From: Atlantibacter sp. RC6
Lineage (GTDB): Bacteria; Pseudomonadota; Gammaproteobacteria; Enterobacterales; Enterobacteriaceae
DNA length: 64,000 nucleotides
NCBI RefSeq assembly: GCF_014193285.1
Contig: NZ_JACHZE010000003.1
Span: 348,948 to 412,947 of the forward strand
Direction of reading: 5' to 3'
Part shown: positions 30,731-40,180 of the stretch, in pieces
How the letters are laid out: each line of letters starts with the position of its first letter
Numbering within the stretch: the first letter of the stretch is position 1
Program-made: the position numbers and the translations under genes
Notes under the pieces: model-generated
What the model was told of the DNA's origin: nothing
The model's database searches: none
The model's input: only the letters and a program-made list of their open reading frames with translations

Positions 30731-31873
30731 ATGGATTTTTCATTGAATGATGAACAGGAACTGTTTGTCGCCGGTATTCGTGAACTGATGGCCAGTGAAA
30801 ACTGGGAAGCGTATTTCGCCGAGTGCGACCGCGACAGCCAGTATCCGGAACGTTTTGTTAAAGCGCTCGCGGATATGGGCATCGATAGCTTACTGATCCC
30901 CGAAGAACATGGCGGATTAGAAGCTGGTTTCGTCACTCTGGCGGCGGTATGGATGGAACTGGGCCGCCTGGGCGCGCCGACTTACGTGCTGTACCAGTTG
31001 CCGGGAGGTTTTAACACCTTCCTGCGCGAAGGCTCGCCGGAACAAATCGACCGGATCATGGCGTTTCGCGGCACCGGCAAACAAATGTGGAACTCTGCCA
31101 TCACCGAACCGGGCGCGGGTTCCGATGTCGGCAGCCTGCAAACTACCTATACCCGCAAAAACGGCAAGGTGTATCTCTCCGGCAGCAAATGCTTTATCAC
31201 CAGTAGCGCCCATACCCCGTATCTGGTGGTAATGGCACGCGACGGCGCGTCGCCGGACAAAGCGGTGTTCACCGAATGGTGCGTCGATATGACCAAACCG
31301 GGCATCAAAGTGAACAAGCTGGAAAAACTCGGTTTGCGCATGGATAGCTGCTGCGAAGTGGTATTCGACAATGTGGAGTTGGAAGAAAAAGACCGCTTTG
31401 GCCGCGAAGGCAACGGCTTTAACCGCGTCAAAGAAGAGTTCGACCACGAGCGCTTCCTGGTGGCGCTGACCAACTACGGCACCGCGATGTGCGCCTTTGA
31501 AGACGCGGCCCGTTACGCCAATCAGCGCGTTCAGTTTGGCGAAACCATTGGCCGCTTCCAGTTGATTCAGGAGAAGTTCGCGCATATGGCGATCAAACTG
31601 AATTCCATGAAAAACATGCTGCTGGAAACCGCCTGGAAAAGCGATAACCACCTGATCACCTCCGGCGACGCCGCGATGTGCAAATACTTCTGCGCCAATG
31701 CCGCGTTTGAAGTGGTGGATTCGGCGATGCAGGTGTTAGGCGGCGTGGGCATCGCCGGTAACCATCGCATCACCCGTTTCTGGCGCGATCTGCGCGTTGA
31801 CCGCGTCTCCGGCGGTTCGGATGAAATGCAGATCCTGACGCTGGGCCGTTCGGTATTGAAACAGTATCGCTAA
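30731..31873 (+). CDS. caiA: Crotonobetainyl-CoA reductase CaiA
   Basis: CaiA is an acyl-CoA dehydrogenase-fold flavoprotein that reduces crotonobetainyl-CoA to gamma-butyrobetainyl-CoA with electrons from FixAB, so crotonobetaine acts as an anaerobic electron acceptor. The 380-aa protein has the family segments [29 protein letters not shown] and [19 protein letters not shown]. It follows caiT by 39 bp; a strong stem-loop follows it before caiB. Confidence 0.97.
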   Translation: MDFSLNDEQELFVAGIRELMASENWEAYFAECDRDSQYPERFVKALADMGIDSLLIPEEHGGLEAGFVTLAAVWMELGRLGAPTYVLYQLPGGFNTFLREGSPEQIDRIMAFRGTGKQMWNSAITEPGAGSDVGSLQTTYTRKNGKVYLSGSKCFITSSAHTPYLVVMARDGASPDKAVFTEWCVDMTKPGIKVNKLEKLGLRMDSCCEVVFDNVELEEKDRFGREGNGFNRVKEEFDHERFLVALTNYGTAMCAFEDAARYANQRVQFGETIGRFQLIQEKFAHMAIKLNSMKNMLLETAWKSDNHLITSGDAAMCKYFCANAAFEVVDSAMQVLGGVGIAGNHRITRFWRDLRVDRVSGGSDEMQILTLGRSVLKQYR

Positions 31874-31884
31874 TCCCGCTCAAC

Positions 31885-31906
31885 ACGGCGCCCGAACGGG
31901 CGCCGT
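31885..31906 (+). other. Stem-loop between caiA and caiB
   Basis: ACGGCGCCC (31885-31893) and GGGCGCCGT (31898-31906) make a perfect 9-bp stem with a GAAC loop. No T-tract follows, so it is more likely an mRNA stability element than a terminator. Confidence 0.65.
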
Positions 31907-31933
31907 TGGCTGCCACTTTGTAAGGAACGCACT

Positions 31934-33154
31934 ATGACCGCTCAGTTATCGATGCCGCAATTTGGTCCACTTTCCGGCGTGCGGGTTGTTTTTTCCGGGA
32001 TTGAAATCGCCGGTCCGTTTGCCGGGCAGATGTTTGCCGAATGGGGCGCGGAGGTTATCTGGATTGAAAACGTCGCCTGGGCGGATACCATTCGCGTCCA
32101 GCCGCACTATCCGCAGCTTTCGCGGCGGAATCTTCACGCGCTGTCGCTGAATATCTTTAAAGAGGAAGGCCGCGAGGCATTTCTTAAGCTGATGGAAACC
32201 ACTGATATTTTCATCGAAGCCAGCAAAGGCCCGGCGTTTGCCCGGCGCGGGATCACCGATGACGTGCTGTGGCAACGCAACAAAAAGTTAGTAATCGCCC
32301 ACTTATCTGGCTTCGGGCAGTACGGCACCGAGGAATACACTAATCTGCCCGCCTATAACACCATCGCCCAGGCGTTCAGCGGCTATCTGATCCAGAACGG
32401 CGATAAAGACCAGCCGATGCCCGCCTTCCCCTACACCGCCGATTACTTTTCCGGTATGACCGCCACTACGGCGGCGCTTGCTGCGCTGTACAAAGCCCGT
32501 GAAACCGGAGTCGGCGAAAGCATTGACGTGGCAATGTATGAAGTGATGCTGCGCATGGGCCAGTACTTCATGATGGATTATTTCAACGGCGGCGAAGTCT
32601 GCCCACGCATGACCAAAGGCAAAGATCCCTATTATGCCGGGTGCGGGCTATACCGCTGTAAAGACGGTTACATCGTAATGGAATTGGTCGGCATCACCCA
32701 GATCCAGGAGATCTTTAAAGATATCGGTCTGGCGCATCTGCTGAACACGCCGGAAATCCCGGAAGGTACCCAGCTGATTCACCGCATCGAATGCCCGCAC
32801 GGCATGTTGATAGAAGAGAAACTTGATAGCTGGCTCGCCGCGCTCACCATCGAGCAGGTGCTGGCGCGCCTCGCGGAGCTGAATATCGCCAGCGCCAAAG
32901 TGCTGACCATTCCGGAGCTGGAACATAACCCGCAATATATCGCCCGCGAATCCCTTACCCAGTGGCAAAACCTGGAAGGAAAAACCTGTCGCGGCCCGAA
33001 TGTGATGCCGAAGTTTAAAAACAATCCCGGAAAAATCTGGCGCGGGATGCCGTCGCACGGCATGGATACCGTCGCCATTCTGAAAAACATCGGCTACAGC
33101 GACGCGCAAATAGCGGCGCTTGTCGAAAAAGGCCTGGCGAAGGTAGAAAAGTAA
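31934..33154 (+). CDS. caiB: L-carnitine CoA-transferase CaiB
   Basis: CaiB is a class III CoA-transferase that moves CoA from gamma-butyrobetainyl-CoA to L-carnitine or crotonobetaine. The 406-aa product (K-12: 405) carries the active-site aspartate in [10 protein letters not shown] and the family segments [19 protein letters not shown] and [25 protein letters not shown] precedes the ATG. Confidence 0.97.
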   Translation: MTAQLSMPQFGPLSGVRVVFSGIEIAGPFAGQMFAEWGAEVIWIENVAWADTIRVQPHYPQLSRRNLHALSLNIFKEEGREAFLKLMETTDIFIEASKGPAFARRGITDDVLWQRNKKLVIAHLSGFGQYGTEEYTNLPAYNTIAQAFSGYLIQNGDKDQPMPAFPYTADYFSGMTATTAALAALYKARETGVGESIDVAMYEVMLRMGQYFMMDYFNGGEVCPRMTKGKDPYYAGCGLYRCKDGYIVMELVGITQIQEIFKDIGLAHLLNTPEIPEGTQLIHRIECPHGMLIEEKLDSWLAALTIEQVLARLAELNIASAKVLTIPELEHNPQYIARESLTQWQNLEGKTCRGPNVMPKFKNNPGKIWRGMPSHGMDTVAILKNIGYSDAQIAALVEKGLAKVEK

Positions 33155-33165
33155 CTTCACATATT

Positions 33166-33192
33166 GCGCGGGCCAGCGGCCGCCGCGCTTTT
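33166..33192 (+). terminator. Stem-loop with T-tract between caiB and caiC
   Basis: GCGCGG (33166-33171) pairs with CCGCGC (33183-33188), followed by TTTTC. It resembles a weak Rho-independent terminator inside the operon. Confidence 0.5.
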
Positions 33193-33219
33193 CGGCACAG
33201 CACAAGGGACAATAACGGA

Positions 33220-34776
33220 ATGGATATGATTGGCGGCCAACATTTACGCCAGATGTGGGATGACCTGGCGGAAATGTATGGCGACAAAACCGCACTTATT
33301 GTTGAGTCCTGCGAGGGAACCCTCACACAACTGAGTTACGCCGCGCTCAATCAGCAAATTAACCGCACGGCGAATTTGTTCACCATGCTTGGCATCGTCA
33401 AAGGCGATAAGGTCGCCCTGCATCTGGATAACTGCGCGGAATTTATTTTCTGCTGGTTCGGTCTGGCGAAAATCGGCGCGATTATGGTGCCGATTAACGC
33501 GCGATTATTAAGCGATGAGAGCACCTGGCTGCTGGGTAACTGCCAGGCGCGGATGCTCGTCACCTCAACGGCGTTTTACCCCATGTACCGGCAGATAAAA
33601 AACGCCGGGGAAACCATGCTGGAGCGCATCTGCCTGATTAGCGCCGAGCCGTTTAGCCCCGGCGACGATGAGATCGACTTTATCTGCCAGAAAGATTCCC
33701 AGCCCGCGACGTTGATGTACGCGCCGCCCCTTGATCCGCTGGATACCGCAGAAATCCTGTTTACCTCGGGAACCACGTCACGCCCGAAAGGCGTAGTGAT
33801 TACTCACTACAATTTACGCTTCGCGGGTTATTACTCGTCCTGGCAGTGCGCGCTGCGCGAAGATGATGTCTATCTGACCCCGATGCCCGCTTTTCATATC
33901 GATTGCCAGTGTACCGCCGCGATGGCGGCGTTTTCCGTCGGTGCGACTTTTGTGCTGCTGGAAAAATACAGCGCTCGCGCTTTCTGGAAGCAGGTTTGCC
34001 GCCATCAGGCGACCCTCACCGAATGCATTCCGATGATGATAAGAACCCTGATGCTGCAACCGTCGGTTGCCGAAGAGCGCCAGCACTGCCTACGCGACAT
34101 TCTGTTCTATCTCAATCTGTCGGTGGCGGAAAAAGACGCGTTTATGTCGCGGTTTAACGTCCGGTTGCTGACCTCATGGGGAATGACCGAAACCATCGTC
34201 GGCGCGATCGGCGATCGCCCCGGCGATAAGCGGCGCTGGCCATCCATCGGGCGGCCCGGCTTCGGCTACCAGGCGGAGATCCGCGATAGCCGGAATCAAC
34301 CCGTTCCCTGCGGCGAGGCCGGGGAACTGTGTATTAAAGGCGAGCCGGGTAAGACACTGTTCAAAGAGTATTACAACCATCCCGACGCCACGGCCCGCGC
34401 TCTGGATCAACAAGGCTGGCTGCATACCGGCGATTTTGCGTATGTCGATAACGAAGGCTTTTTTTATTTTATCGACCGCAGTTGCAACATGGTCAAACGC
34501 GGCGGCGAAAATATTTCCTGCTCGGAAATTGAAAATATTATCGCCGGGCATCCGGGAATTCAGGATGTCGCGGTGATCGGCGTCCACGATCCGATGCGCG
34601 ACCAGGCGCTAAAAGCGTTTGTGGTGCTCAACGACGGCGAAAGCCTCAACAAACAGGAATTTTTTACTTTCTGCCAGAACGCGATGGCGAATTTTAAGGT
34701 GCCGTCATTCGTCGAGTTTTGCAGCGATCTCCCACGTAATTGCACCGGCAAAATCATCAGGAAATATTTGAAATAA
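33220..34776 (+). CDS. caiC: Carnitine-CoA ligase CaiC
   Basis: CaiC is an AMP-forming ligase that charges carnitine or betaine substrates with CoA to prime the CaiB cycle. The 518-aa protein has the AMP-binding signature [17 protein letters not shown] (about 182-198), the GMTET motif, the HTGDFAY segment and the C-terminal lysine motif [12 protein letters not shown]. Start is the ATG at 33220 (or a second ATG two codons later). Confidence 0.96.
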   Translation: MDMIGGQHLRQMWDDLAEMYGDKTALIVESCEGTLTQLSYAALNQQINRTANLFTMLGIVKGDKVALHLDNCAEFIFCWFGLAKIGAIMVPINARLLSDESTWLLGNCQARMLVTSTAFYPMYRQIKNAGETMLERICLISAEPFSPGDDEIDFICQKDSQPATLMYAPPLDPLDTAEILFTSGTTSRPKGVVITHYNLRFAGYYSSWQCALREDDVYLTPMPAFHIDCQCTAAMAAFSVGATFVLLEKYSARAFWKQVCRHQATLTECIPMMIRTLMLQPSVAEERQHCLRDILFYLNLSVAEKDAFMSRFNVRLLTSWGMTETIVGAIGDRPGDKRRWPSIGRPGFGYQAEIRDSRNQPVPCGEAGELCIKGEPGKTLFKEYYNHPDATARALDQQGWLHTGDFAYVDNEGFFYFIDRSCNMVKRGGENISCSEIENIIAGHPGIQDVAVIGVHDPMRDQALKAFVVLNDGESLNKQEFFTFCQNAMANFKVPSFVEFCSDLPRNCTGKIIRKYLK

Positions 34777-34786
34777 CCGATCACGC

Positions 34787-34810
34787 GCCAGAGTTAGCGC
34801 TCTGGCTTTT
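34787..34810 (+). terminator. Stem-loop with T-tract between caiC and caiD
   Basis: GCCAGAG (34787-34793) and CTCTGGC (34800-34806) form a perfect 7-bp stem with a 6-nt loop followed by TTTTC. As it is inside the operon, partial attenuation before caiD is likely. Confidence 0.6.
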
Positions 34811-34842
34811 CAACATCTCTGTGATTAAGAGGATTAAAAAAG

Positions 34843-35628
34843 ATGAACTCATCACTCCATATCATCCGCAACGGCCCTATCCTTGAAATCGTGCTCGACA
34901 GACCCAAAGCCAATGCGATTGATGCCAAAACCAGTTTCGCCATGGGCGAAGTCTTTATGCACTTTCGCGACGACCCGCAATTGCGCGTCGCTATTATTAC
35001 CGGCGCTGGCGAACGTTTCTTTTCCGCTGGTTGGGATTTAAAAGCCGCTGCGCAAGGCGAAGCACCGGATGCCGATTTCGGCCCGGGCGGTTTCGCCGGG
35101 TTGACCGAATTATTTCATCTCGATAAACCGGTGATCGCTGCCGTCAACGGCTACGCCTTCGGCGGCGGCTTCGAACTGGCGCTGGCGGCGGACATGATTG
35201 TTTGTTCCAGCAACGCCCGTTTCGCCCTGCCCGAAGCGCGTCTCGGCATTGTGCCTGACAGCGGCGGCATTCTGCGTCTGCCGAAAATTCTTCCTCCGGC
35301 GATCGTTAATGAGCTGGTAATGACGGGGCGGCATATGGAAGCCGAAGAAGCGCTGCGCTGGGGGATCGTCAACCGCGTGGTGGAGCCGAGCGAATTGATG
35401 GCAAGCGCACGAGAACTCGCCGCCAGCATTGTGGAAAGCGCCCCGCTCGCGGTCACCGCGTTAAAAGAAATCTATCGTGAAACCTGTGAATTACCCGTTG
35501 AGCAAGGCTATCGCCATATTCGCAGCGGCGCGTTAACGCATTATCCGGCGGTGTTGCATTCTGAAGATGCCAGCGAAGGCCCGCTGGCGTTTGCGGAAAA
35601 ACGCGCCCCGGTCTGGAAAGGCCGGTAA
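34843..35628 (+). CDS. caiD: Crotonobetainyl-CoA hydratase CaiD
   Basis: CaiD hydrates crotonobetainyl-CoA to L-carnitinyl-CoA (reversible). The 261-aa protein is a crotonase-fold enzyme: the oxyanion-hole segment [15 protein letters not shown] and the central [19 protein letters not shown] helix are clear, as are catalytic residues in [16 protein letters not shown]-12 CaiD has the same length. An AGAGGA element precedes the ATG; caiE starts 22 bp after the stop. Confidence 0.97.
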   Translation: MNSSLHIIRNGPILEIVLDRPKANAIDAKTSFAMGEVFMHFRDDPQLRVAIITGAGERFFSAGWDLKAAAQGEAPDADFGPGGFAGLTELFHLDKPVIAAVNGYAFGGGFELALAADMIVCSSNARFALPEARLGIVPDSGGILRLPKILPPAIVNELVMTGRHMEAEEALRWGIVNRVVEPSELMASARELAASIVESAPLAVTALKEIYRETCELPVEQGYRHIRSGALTHYPAVLHSEDASEGPLAFAEKRAPVWKGR

Positions 35629-35650
35629 AAATTTGGCTCAGGAGCGCGCT

Positions 35651-36241
35651 ATGCATATTTATTCTTTTGAAGGGCTAATTCCGGTTATTCATCCGGACGC
35701 ATATATCCATCCCAGCGCGGTAATAATCGGCGATGTAATGATTGGGGAAAATGTTTATATCGGCCCCCATGCTTCATTACGAGGTGATTACGGCCGACTG
35801 ATTATTAAAGCGGGTTCAAATATCCAGGATAGCTGCATTATGCATGGCTATTGCGACATGGATACGGTGGTTGAAGAAGAGGGTCATATTGGTCATGGCG
35901 CAATTTTGCATGGCTGCGTTATTGGCCGTGATGCCTTAATTGGTATGAACAGCGTCATTATGGATGGCGCGTATATCGGCGCTGAAAGCATTGTGGCGGC
36001 AATGAGTTTCGTCAAAGCGGGATTTACTGGAGCGCCCCGCCAGATGCTGATAGGCAGCCCGGCCAAATATTATCGCGATGTTACCGAACAGGAACTTCAC
36101 TGGAAGCGATTAAATACCCGTGAATATCAAGATCTGGCGCAACGCTGCCATTTGGGGTTGCGGGAAACCGAACCGTTGAACGAACCGGAACCGCAGCGTC
36201 GCCGCCTTAAAGGCACCACCAACGTTCAACCCCAGGTATAA
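35651..36241 (+). CDS. caiE: Carnitine operon protein CaiE
   Basis: CaiE is a left-handed beta-helix (gamma-carbonic-anhydrase-like) hexapeptide protein reported to raise CaiB and CaiD activity, perhaps through cofactor synthesis. The 196-aa product equals the K-12 length; hexapeptide turns are visible in [25 protein letters not shown] repeats, and metal-binding histidines occur in MHGYCDMD and [11 protein letters not shown]. The ATG at 35651 follows AGGAGCGCG; the frame open back to 35567 overlaps caiD and is not the start. Last gene of the cai operon. Confidence 0.96.
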   Translation: MHIYSFEGLIPVIHPDAYIHPSAVIIGDVMIGENVYIGPHASLRGDYGRLIIKAGSNIQDSCIMHGYCDMDTVVEEEGHIGHGAILHGCVIGRDALIGMNSVIMDGAYIGAESIVAAMSFVKAGFTGAPRQMLIGSPAKYYRDVTEQELHWKRLNTREYQDLAQRCHLGLRETEPLNEPEPQRRRLKGTTNVQPQV

Positions 36242-36533
36242 AGATGGCGGCAAAAGCAAAATATTATCCTTATCTATCAGTCTGTTGAAAGACATAAAGT
36301 CGATGCGCCAGCGGGTTTAAACTATCACATATCCCCAAGAAGCAGGGAAACATAACGGCAGTGGTACGCCGCAATAACTGCCTATGCAAACTCAGTGGTA
36401 CAAAAGGTGATGCAAGAGCAATCTTTTAGCAACGTGGCAGTAATAGAAATTTTTACATTTAAACCAGGCATCAAAACTTTGTTTGGTTTATTTTAAGTGT
36501 TAAGTCTTACGCTAATTCAAGGGAATGATATAT

Positions 36534-37322
36534 ATGAAAATTATAAAAGCATCTGTTGGCATTCGCGGCATAAATAACAATTCGGATGTCAGAACGGTTG
36601 CCCAATGGTTGTTCAAAAAAGGATTTTATAATCTTGATTGCCATTCAATAAACATAGGGAATGTCGCAAGGGCAATTGTAGTATATCAGAGGTCCCTTCT
36701 CTTAAATGCAGATGGAATCATTTTGCCAGGAAAACATATTGAAAAATTACTGAGCGGTGCGGAACAAGGGGCAATAAGATATAAAGGTTTTGATAACACC
36801 TCCAACAGATATGATGCTCGCGATATGCAACCCAGTCAGCAGTGCATAAAATTAATGAAAAGCTATGAAACATATCAGCGCTATCCATATAATGATCAGA
36901 CCAGCAGGAGAGTAAACGGGTGGTGCCCAGGCGCTACAATAGGTTACGGGCATCTCCTTAGCAGAAGTGAATTTACACATTATGCTGGCGGCCTTTCAGA
37001 GCCAGATGCATCACGTTTTTTTAATAACCAACTCATTGAGTATATTAAACCAGTACAAAATTATGTAAAAACCAAACTCACGCAGGGGGAGTTTGACGCA
37101 CTCGTTATGCTGACTTACAACATAGGGCCGCGCAATGACGATAAAAAATCCGGATTTTATCACTCAGAGGTATTGAAAATAATAAATGGTGAATCTTCTG
37201 ATGAACTTGAAAAAGCGTGGCGGGCTTACAGCATTTCACAAGGCCATATAATGCACGGGTTGGTTAACAGGCGAACATCTGAACTAAATGTATTTAACAA
37301 CAATGGCTATGTAAAAATATGA
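36534..37322 (+). CDS. GH24 lysozyme with peptidoglycan-binding-like N-terminus; putative orphan T6SS effector
   Basis: The 262-aa protein has no signal peptide. Residues about 8-75 look like a peptidoglycan-binding domain (NNSDVRTVAQWLFKKGF, later ARAIVVYQR and a NADGII turn). Residues about 105-255 are a phage-type GH24 muramidase: Glu112 in MKSYETY, Asp121 in YPYND and Thr135 in TIGYGH reproduce the Glu-Asp-Thr triad of T4 lysozyme, with the same 9-residue Glu-Asp spacing. The start at 36534 has AAGGGA 9 nt upstream; the ATG at 36525 is too close to it. It is AT-rich against its neighbours and its stop overlaps the next gene by 4 nt. No holin, spanin or phage gene is near, which argues against a prophage lysis cassette. 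An antibacterial effector role is inference. Confidence 0.8.
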   Translation: MKIIKASVGIRGINNNSDVRTVAQWLFKKGFYNLDCHSINIGNVARAIVVYQRSLLLNADGIILPGKHIEKLLSGAEQGAIRYKGFDNTSNRYDARDMQPSQQCIKLMKSYETYQRYPYNDQTSRRVNGWCPGATIGYGHLLSRSEFTHYAGGLSEPDASRFFNNQLIEYIKPVQNYVKTKLTQGEFDALVMLTYNIGPRNDDKKSGFYHSEVLKIINGESSDELEKAWRAYSISQGHIMHGLVNRRTSELNVFNNNGYVKI

Positions 37323-37687
37323 AGTGGCTATTGTGTGCAGTATTCATTTACCCTCTTTTATGTTTTGGCAGCTTTGAAAATGAAACGTTCAAAATAGAAA
37401 TTGATCAGGGTGATTGCAGTGAATATGATATAGCTTGCAATGGGATTATTTACCATTCCATAAACAAAAAAAACGGTACCACATTGACCATTAAAAATGG
37501 TCGTACACTTAACGTTGGTGCGATGCAAAATTTTAGAGGGTATGTCTTTGAAAAAAAAGGTTATATCTATAACCTTATTCAGGGGCAATATCCAGATGAT
37601 GGGGATGATGCCTGGCAGTTGCTTGTAACAGCAAAAGCTAAATCTGGATACAAAATCCTTCTTGAGCAAAAAATTTGGGCCAAATAA
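37319..37687 (+). CDS. Small secreted protein, putative periplasmic immunity protein to the GH24 lysozyme
   Basis: The 122-aa protein starts within the lysozyme stop codon (ATGA overlap), so the two are translationally coupled. It has a clear N-terminal signal peptide (MKWLLCAVFIYPLLCFGS, about 17 residues), then a polar, probably beta-rich domain with two close cysteines (GDCSEYDIACNG) that could form a disulfide. I do not recognise the family. A secreted partner coupled to a signal-less muramidase is the usual layout of effector-immunity pairs whose toxin attacks the periplasmic wall. A general lysozyme inhibitor is an alternative. Base composition is AT-rich like the lysozyme gene. Confidence 0.7.
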   Translation: MKWLLCAVFIYPLLCFGSFENETFKIEIDQGDCSEYDIACNGIIYHSINKKNGTTLTIKNGRTLNVGAMQNFRGYVFEKKGYIYNLIQGQYPDDGDDAWQLLVTAKAKSGYKILLEQKIWAK

Positions 37688-37882
37688 TCCGGGTATGCTG
37701 GCAGCGAGATGATAAAACCAGGAAGGCAACTTTTTACCTGACGTGTGGAGAATATATTCAGATATTCTTCATACGTATTGAAATCAGTATCACTGAAGCG
37801 GCTATGTTCATATACAGTGCTTATCTACTGATAATAAGTAGGCATCCTCAGAGAGTAGTCCCGCCTCCTACTCAATGTAGCA

Positions 37883-37908
37883 GCCAGTCAGCTGTTTAAC
37901 TGACTGGC
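37883..37908. repeat. Perfect 9-bp inverted repeat
   Basis: GCCAGTCAG (37883-37891) and CTGACTGGC (37900-37908) with an 8-nt loop; no T-tract follows. It may end the lysozyme/immunity transcript about 200 bp upstream, or be part of an insertion remnant. Confidence 0.55.
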
Positions 37909-37945
37909 AATGTCAGCTAATCAGGCTTTTTCACAAACGATAACC

Positions 37946-38046
37946 GTCATAATTCAAGTTGCAGGTGCGTTCGCTGCACTCACGCACCCCGGTTACGTAC
38001 TTATGTACGCACCAGGGAATGAATTTGAGGCATCTCGTCTCTCACC
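37946..38046. repeat. Degenerate ERIC (IRU) element
   Basis: The segment opens with cgtcataattcaagttgca, continues with gtgcgttcgctgcactca and reaches the central acttatgtacgcaccaggga, in the order of the enterobacterial repetitive intergenic consensus. The left half is well preserved; past about 38025 the right half diverges, so the element is eroded or truncated. Confidence 0.72.
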
Positions 38047-38205
38047 GAAAGCCAGCCAGTGGCTGTTCACATTCGTTCCAGACGAATTTGTCTTTCTCTT
38101 GCCGCGTGACTGAGCCTTCGGCCTGGCCCTTTCGGGGCCAGCACAAGCGTTGTTCAAAGCCCTTTGGTTTTTTTCCGGAAATTTAATAAGTCAGGTATAA
38201 ACCGT

Positions 38206-38601
38206 TTAACGGCGAAGGGTTTTTGAAAGCATCATTTGCCATTTTTGCTCCCGGTTCATTTCTCCCGCTAGCTGAGGGGCCTGACGGGGCAGCGCGACCG
38301 CGACGTCCTCTTTATTTTGTGGGCTATTCTGAAACCTCGCATGGATTTGGGAATCGATATGCTTTACTTTAACTAAACGCTGACACTGACACCCTCGACC
38401 TTCAAGCTGGTTAGGGATCGTCTTAGTCTCACAAACTATTTCCCCAACTTGTGAAAGAATATAGGACATCGTATTGATCGCCTTGCAGTGAGGTATATCG
38501 AACTCACTTGCAATCTCTTTGGCACTTACCCAGCGATTCTGCGCCATCACCCAATTTGCAATTAACAAATAAAGCGGTTTTCCAACAGTTTCTTCACTCA
38601 T
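38206..38601 (-). CDS. caiF: Carnitine operon transcriptional activator CaiF
   Basis: CaiF is the specific activator of the divergent cai and fix operons under anaerobic conditions with carnitine. The 131-aa product equals the K-12 length and shares its hallmark segments KPLYLLIANWVMAQNRWV, LEGRGCQCQRLVKV and NREQKWQMMLSK. The start at 38601 (MSEETVGKPLY) aligns with K-12; the frame is open for 18 more codons upstream without good support. In K-12 caiF directly neighbours caiE; here about 1.9 kb of inserted DNA separates them. Confidence 0.95.
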   Translation of the reverse strand: MSEETVGKPLYLLIANWVMAQNRWVSAKEIASEFDIPHCKAINTMSYILSQVGEIVCETKTIPNQLEGRGCQCQRLVKVKHIDSQIHARFQNSPQNKEDVAVALPRQAPQLAGEMNREQKWQMMLSKTLRR

Positions 38602-38830
38602 AATGACACCGTTATCACATATCTCTGGCCACAACATGAAATTATCAGGTAGCAAAACTAACCTGCACCCATAACCACGGAAAAACTATGGCTAATAATA
38701 TGATAATAACCCGCCAAATACCTCTTTAGTCTTATTCAGATGAGATTTATAAGAATAACGATGCGAAAATTTGCGTCAACCAGTGGAAATGAAGGCGTAT
38801 AGCCGGAGTAATTCTATACGCCTCAGAAGG

Positions 38831-39064
38831 TTAGTTATCCAGTTCACTCATGGATTTAACCTGATCGCGGTTAATCTGCTCGGTTTTACCGGTTTCGGCA
38901 TTCTCGTAAGAGACCAAGCCGGTATCACTGTCCACTTCCGGTTTACCGTCAGTCACGATGGTGCTGCCATCGGTGGTTTTTACCGACTGGTTAGAGGAGC
39001 AGCCGCTAATAAACAACAGCGCGCTGGCGGCTAAAATAGGGGTAATGAGATATTTCGCTCGCAT
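38831..39064 (-). CDS. YgdI/YgdR-family small lipoprotein
   Basis: This 77-aa protein has a short signal sequence with a lipobox (LFISGC, Cys near 22), followed by a compact domain with repeated threonine/valine strands (TTDGSTIVTDGKPEVDSDTG) typical of the DUF903 YgdI/YgdR group. These are outer- or inner-membrane lipoproteins of unknown role. The Asp-free residue after Cys (Ser) suggests outer-membrane sorting. It appears monocistronic with GGGAGA before the ATG. Confidence 0.85.
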   Translation of the reverse strand: MRAKYLITPILAASALLFISGCSSNQSVKTTDGSTIVTDGKPEVDSDTGLVSYENAETGKTEQINRDQVKSMSELDN

Positions 39065-39176
39065 GGTTTTCTCCCGTGCATTGCAGTGTATTTATGGTAT
39101 TTACCCTTTAACTATAGTTGCGCGAGCGAAACGGTGGCGCGGAAACAGAACACTCTTAGAGCGCCACGCTGCGTTA

Positions 39177-39668
39177 TCAGGATTTATCTGCCGGATACCC
39201 GTCTTTATAAATAACGGTTTTGGTGATTTTCCCGTTGGCGTCGTAGGCCGAGACTTCACCATTGGCGAGGCCATTTTTATAATTAATTACCGTGCGTAAT
39301 TTACCGTCCTGGGTATATCCCTGCGATTTGCCTTCCGCTTTGCAATTCACCAGCGGCGTATGGGTACGTAATTGGCCATTGGGATAATAAAGATCGAGGT
39401 ATTCATTAAAGCAGCGGTTTTTTACTACGGTTTCAAATTTTTTATTGCCGTTATCGTAACGCTCAACCAGCTTCCCTTCCGGCACGTTGTCGGTAACGGA
39501 AATGGCAGGCGTTTCAAGTTTATGATTTTGCAGTTCGTTCGGCGTGGTTCCCTTCGCATAGTCCGGAGCCATTCCCATGGCGTCAATGGTATTGGTCACG
39601 GAGGAAGAGAATTCGGCGCAGCCTGAAAGCAGCAGTGAAAACGACATGATTACCAGTGCGCGTTGCAA
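39177..39668 (-). CDS. MORN-repeat lipoprotein (YwqK-like)
   Basis: The 163-aa protein has a lipobox (LLLSGC, Cys near 17) and several MORN-variant repeats: YDNGNKKFETV, YYPNGQLRTHTPL, YTQDGKLRTVINYKNG and YDANGKITKTVIYKDG. Such repeats occur in proteins often labelled YwqK-like antitoxins, though that label is not functional evidence here. It starts with TTG at 39668, six nt after a good AAGGAG; the first in-frame ATG would leave too short a signal peptide. Its job is unknown. Confidence 0.8.
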   Translation of the reverse strand: MQRALVIMSFSLLLSGCAEFSSSVTNTIDAMGMAPDYAKGTTPNELQNHKLETPAISVTDNVPEGKLVERYDNGNKKFETVVKNRCFNEYLDLYYPNGQLRTHTPLVNCKAEGKSQGYTQDGKLRTVINYKNGLANGEVSAYDANGKITKTVIYKDGYPADKS

Positions 39669-39865
39669 AATGTTCTCCTTAATAAGTGCATTCCTGCGGG
39701 CACGGTAATTTTAGCTAATGATTCAAGGGTTACCTGAAACTCATCATATTTGGTAGGGAGAAATAATAAGGCAGGGAAGTCGGCAAAGCTAAACCACGCC
39801 TCACCGCTACGGCGCTCAATAATATGAACGATTCGCGGTGAAGGTTGCGCCTGACAAATGCAGGG

Positions 39866-40144
39866 TTAGATATCGTCAGTGGTATGGTTAACGACGATCT
39901 CCAGCGTCTTACGAATAACGTCGCATTTCACCGCATCCTGGGTGTTTTTTAGCGCCGCCATTAATCGCACAATAATCGCTTTATTGGTCAACGGCTCTTG
40001 CGAAGCAATAATGCTGTTTACCACCGTACCCAGCAGCAGAGACTCTTCTGCCAACATCTCCCCGGCATTACGGAAATAGTTGGACAGTGTGTTGTCAGGC
40101 AGGTTGGTATAGGCCTCTGATTCCTGAATAATTACCTGGCTCAT
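39866..40144 (-). CDS. ariR: Biofilm/acid-resistance regulator AriR (YmgB)
   Basis: AriR is a small helical dimer that in E. coli represses biofilm formation and supports acid resistance. The 92-aa product matches K-12 AriR (88 aa) in spaced motifs, with LSNYFRNAGEMLAEESLLLG near the start and DVIRKTLEIVVNHTTDDI at the end. AAGGAT precedes the ATG. It is the third gene of the ycgZ-ymgA-ariR group, which in K-12 is repressed by BluR and released by blue-light-activated BluF. Confidence 0.9.
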   Translation of the reverse strand: MSQVIIQESEAYTNLPDNTLSNYFRNAGEMLAEESLLLGTVVNSIIASQEPLTNKAIIVRLMAALKNTQDAVKCDVIRKTLEIVVNHTTDDI

Positions 40145-40180
40145 TTGCTTACATCCTTATTCATGAGTGATGAGATGCAG

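Larger units (their letters stand above)
37688..38205. other. Non-coding stretch between the immunity-like gene and caiF
   Basis: No convincing gene is present in these 518 bp; short frames here cross the repeats. The stretch holds a 9-bp inverted repeat (37883-37908), a degenerate ERIC element (about 37946-38046) and a GC-rich inverted repeat around 38121-38141 (CTGGCCC / GGGCCAG), followed by a T-rich run near 38165-38175. It looks like the scar of past insertions. Confidence 0.6.

Noticed and set aside
36534..37687. Prophage remnant with lysis genes
   Set aside because: The lysozyme has no holin, spanin, terminase or structural phage gene nearby and its partner has a signal peptide; flanks are ordinary chromosomal genes.
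37910..38113. Short plus-strand frame of 67 codons
   Set aside because: It runs through the ERIC element; its sequence is explained by the repeat.
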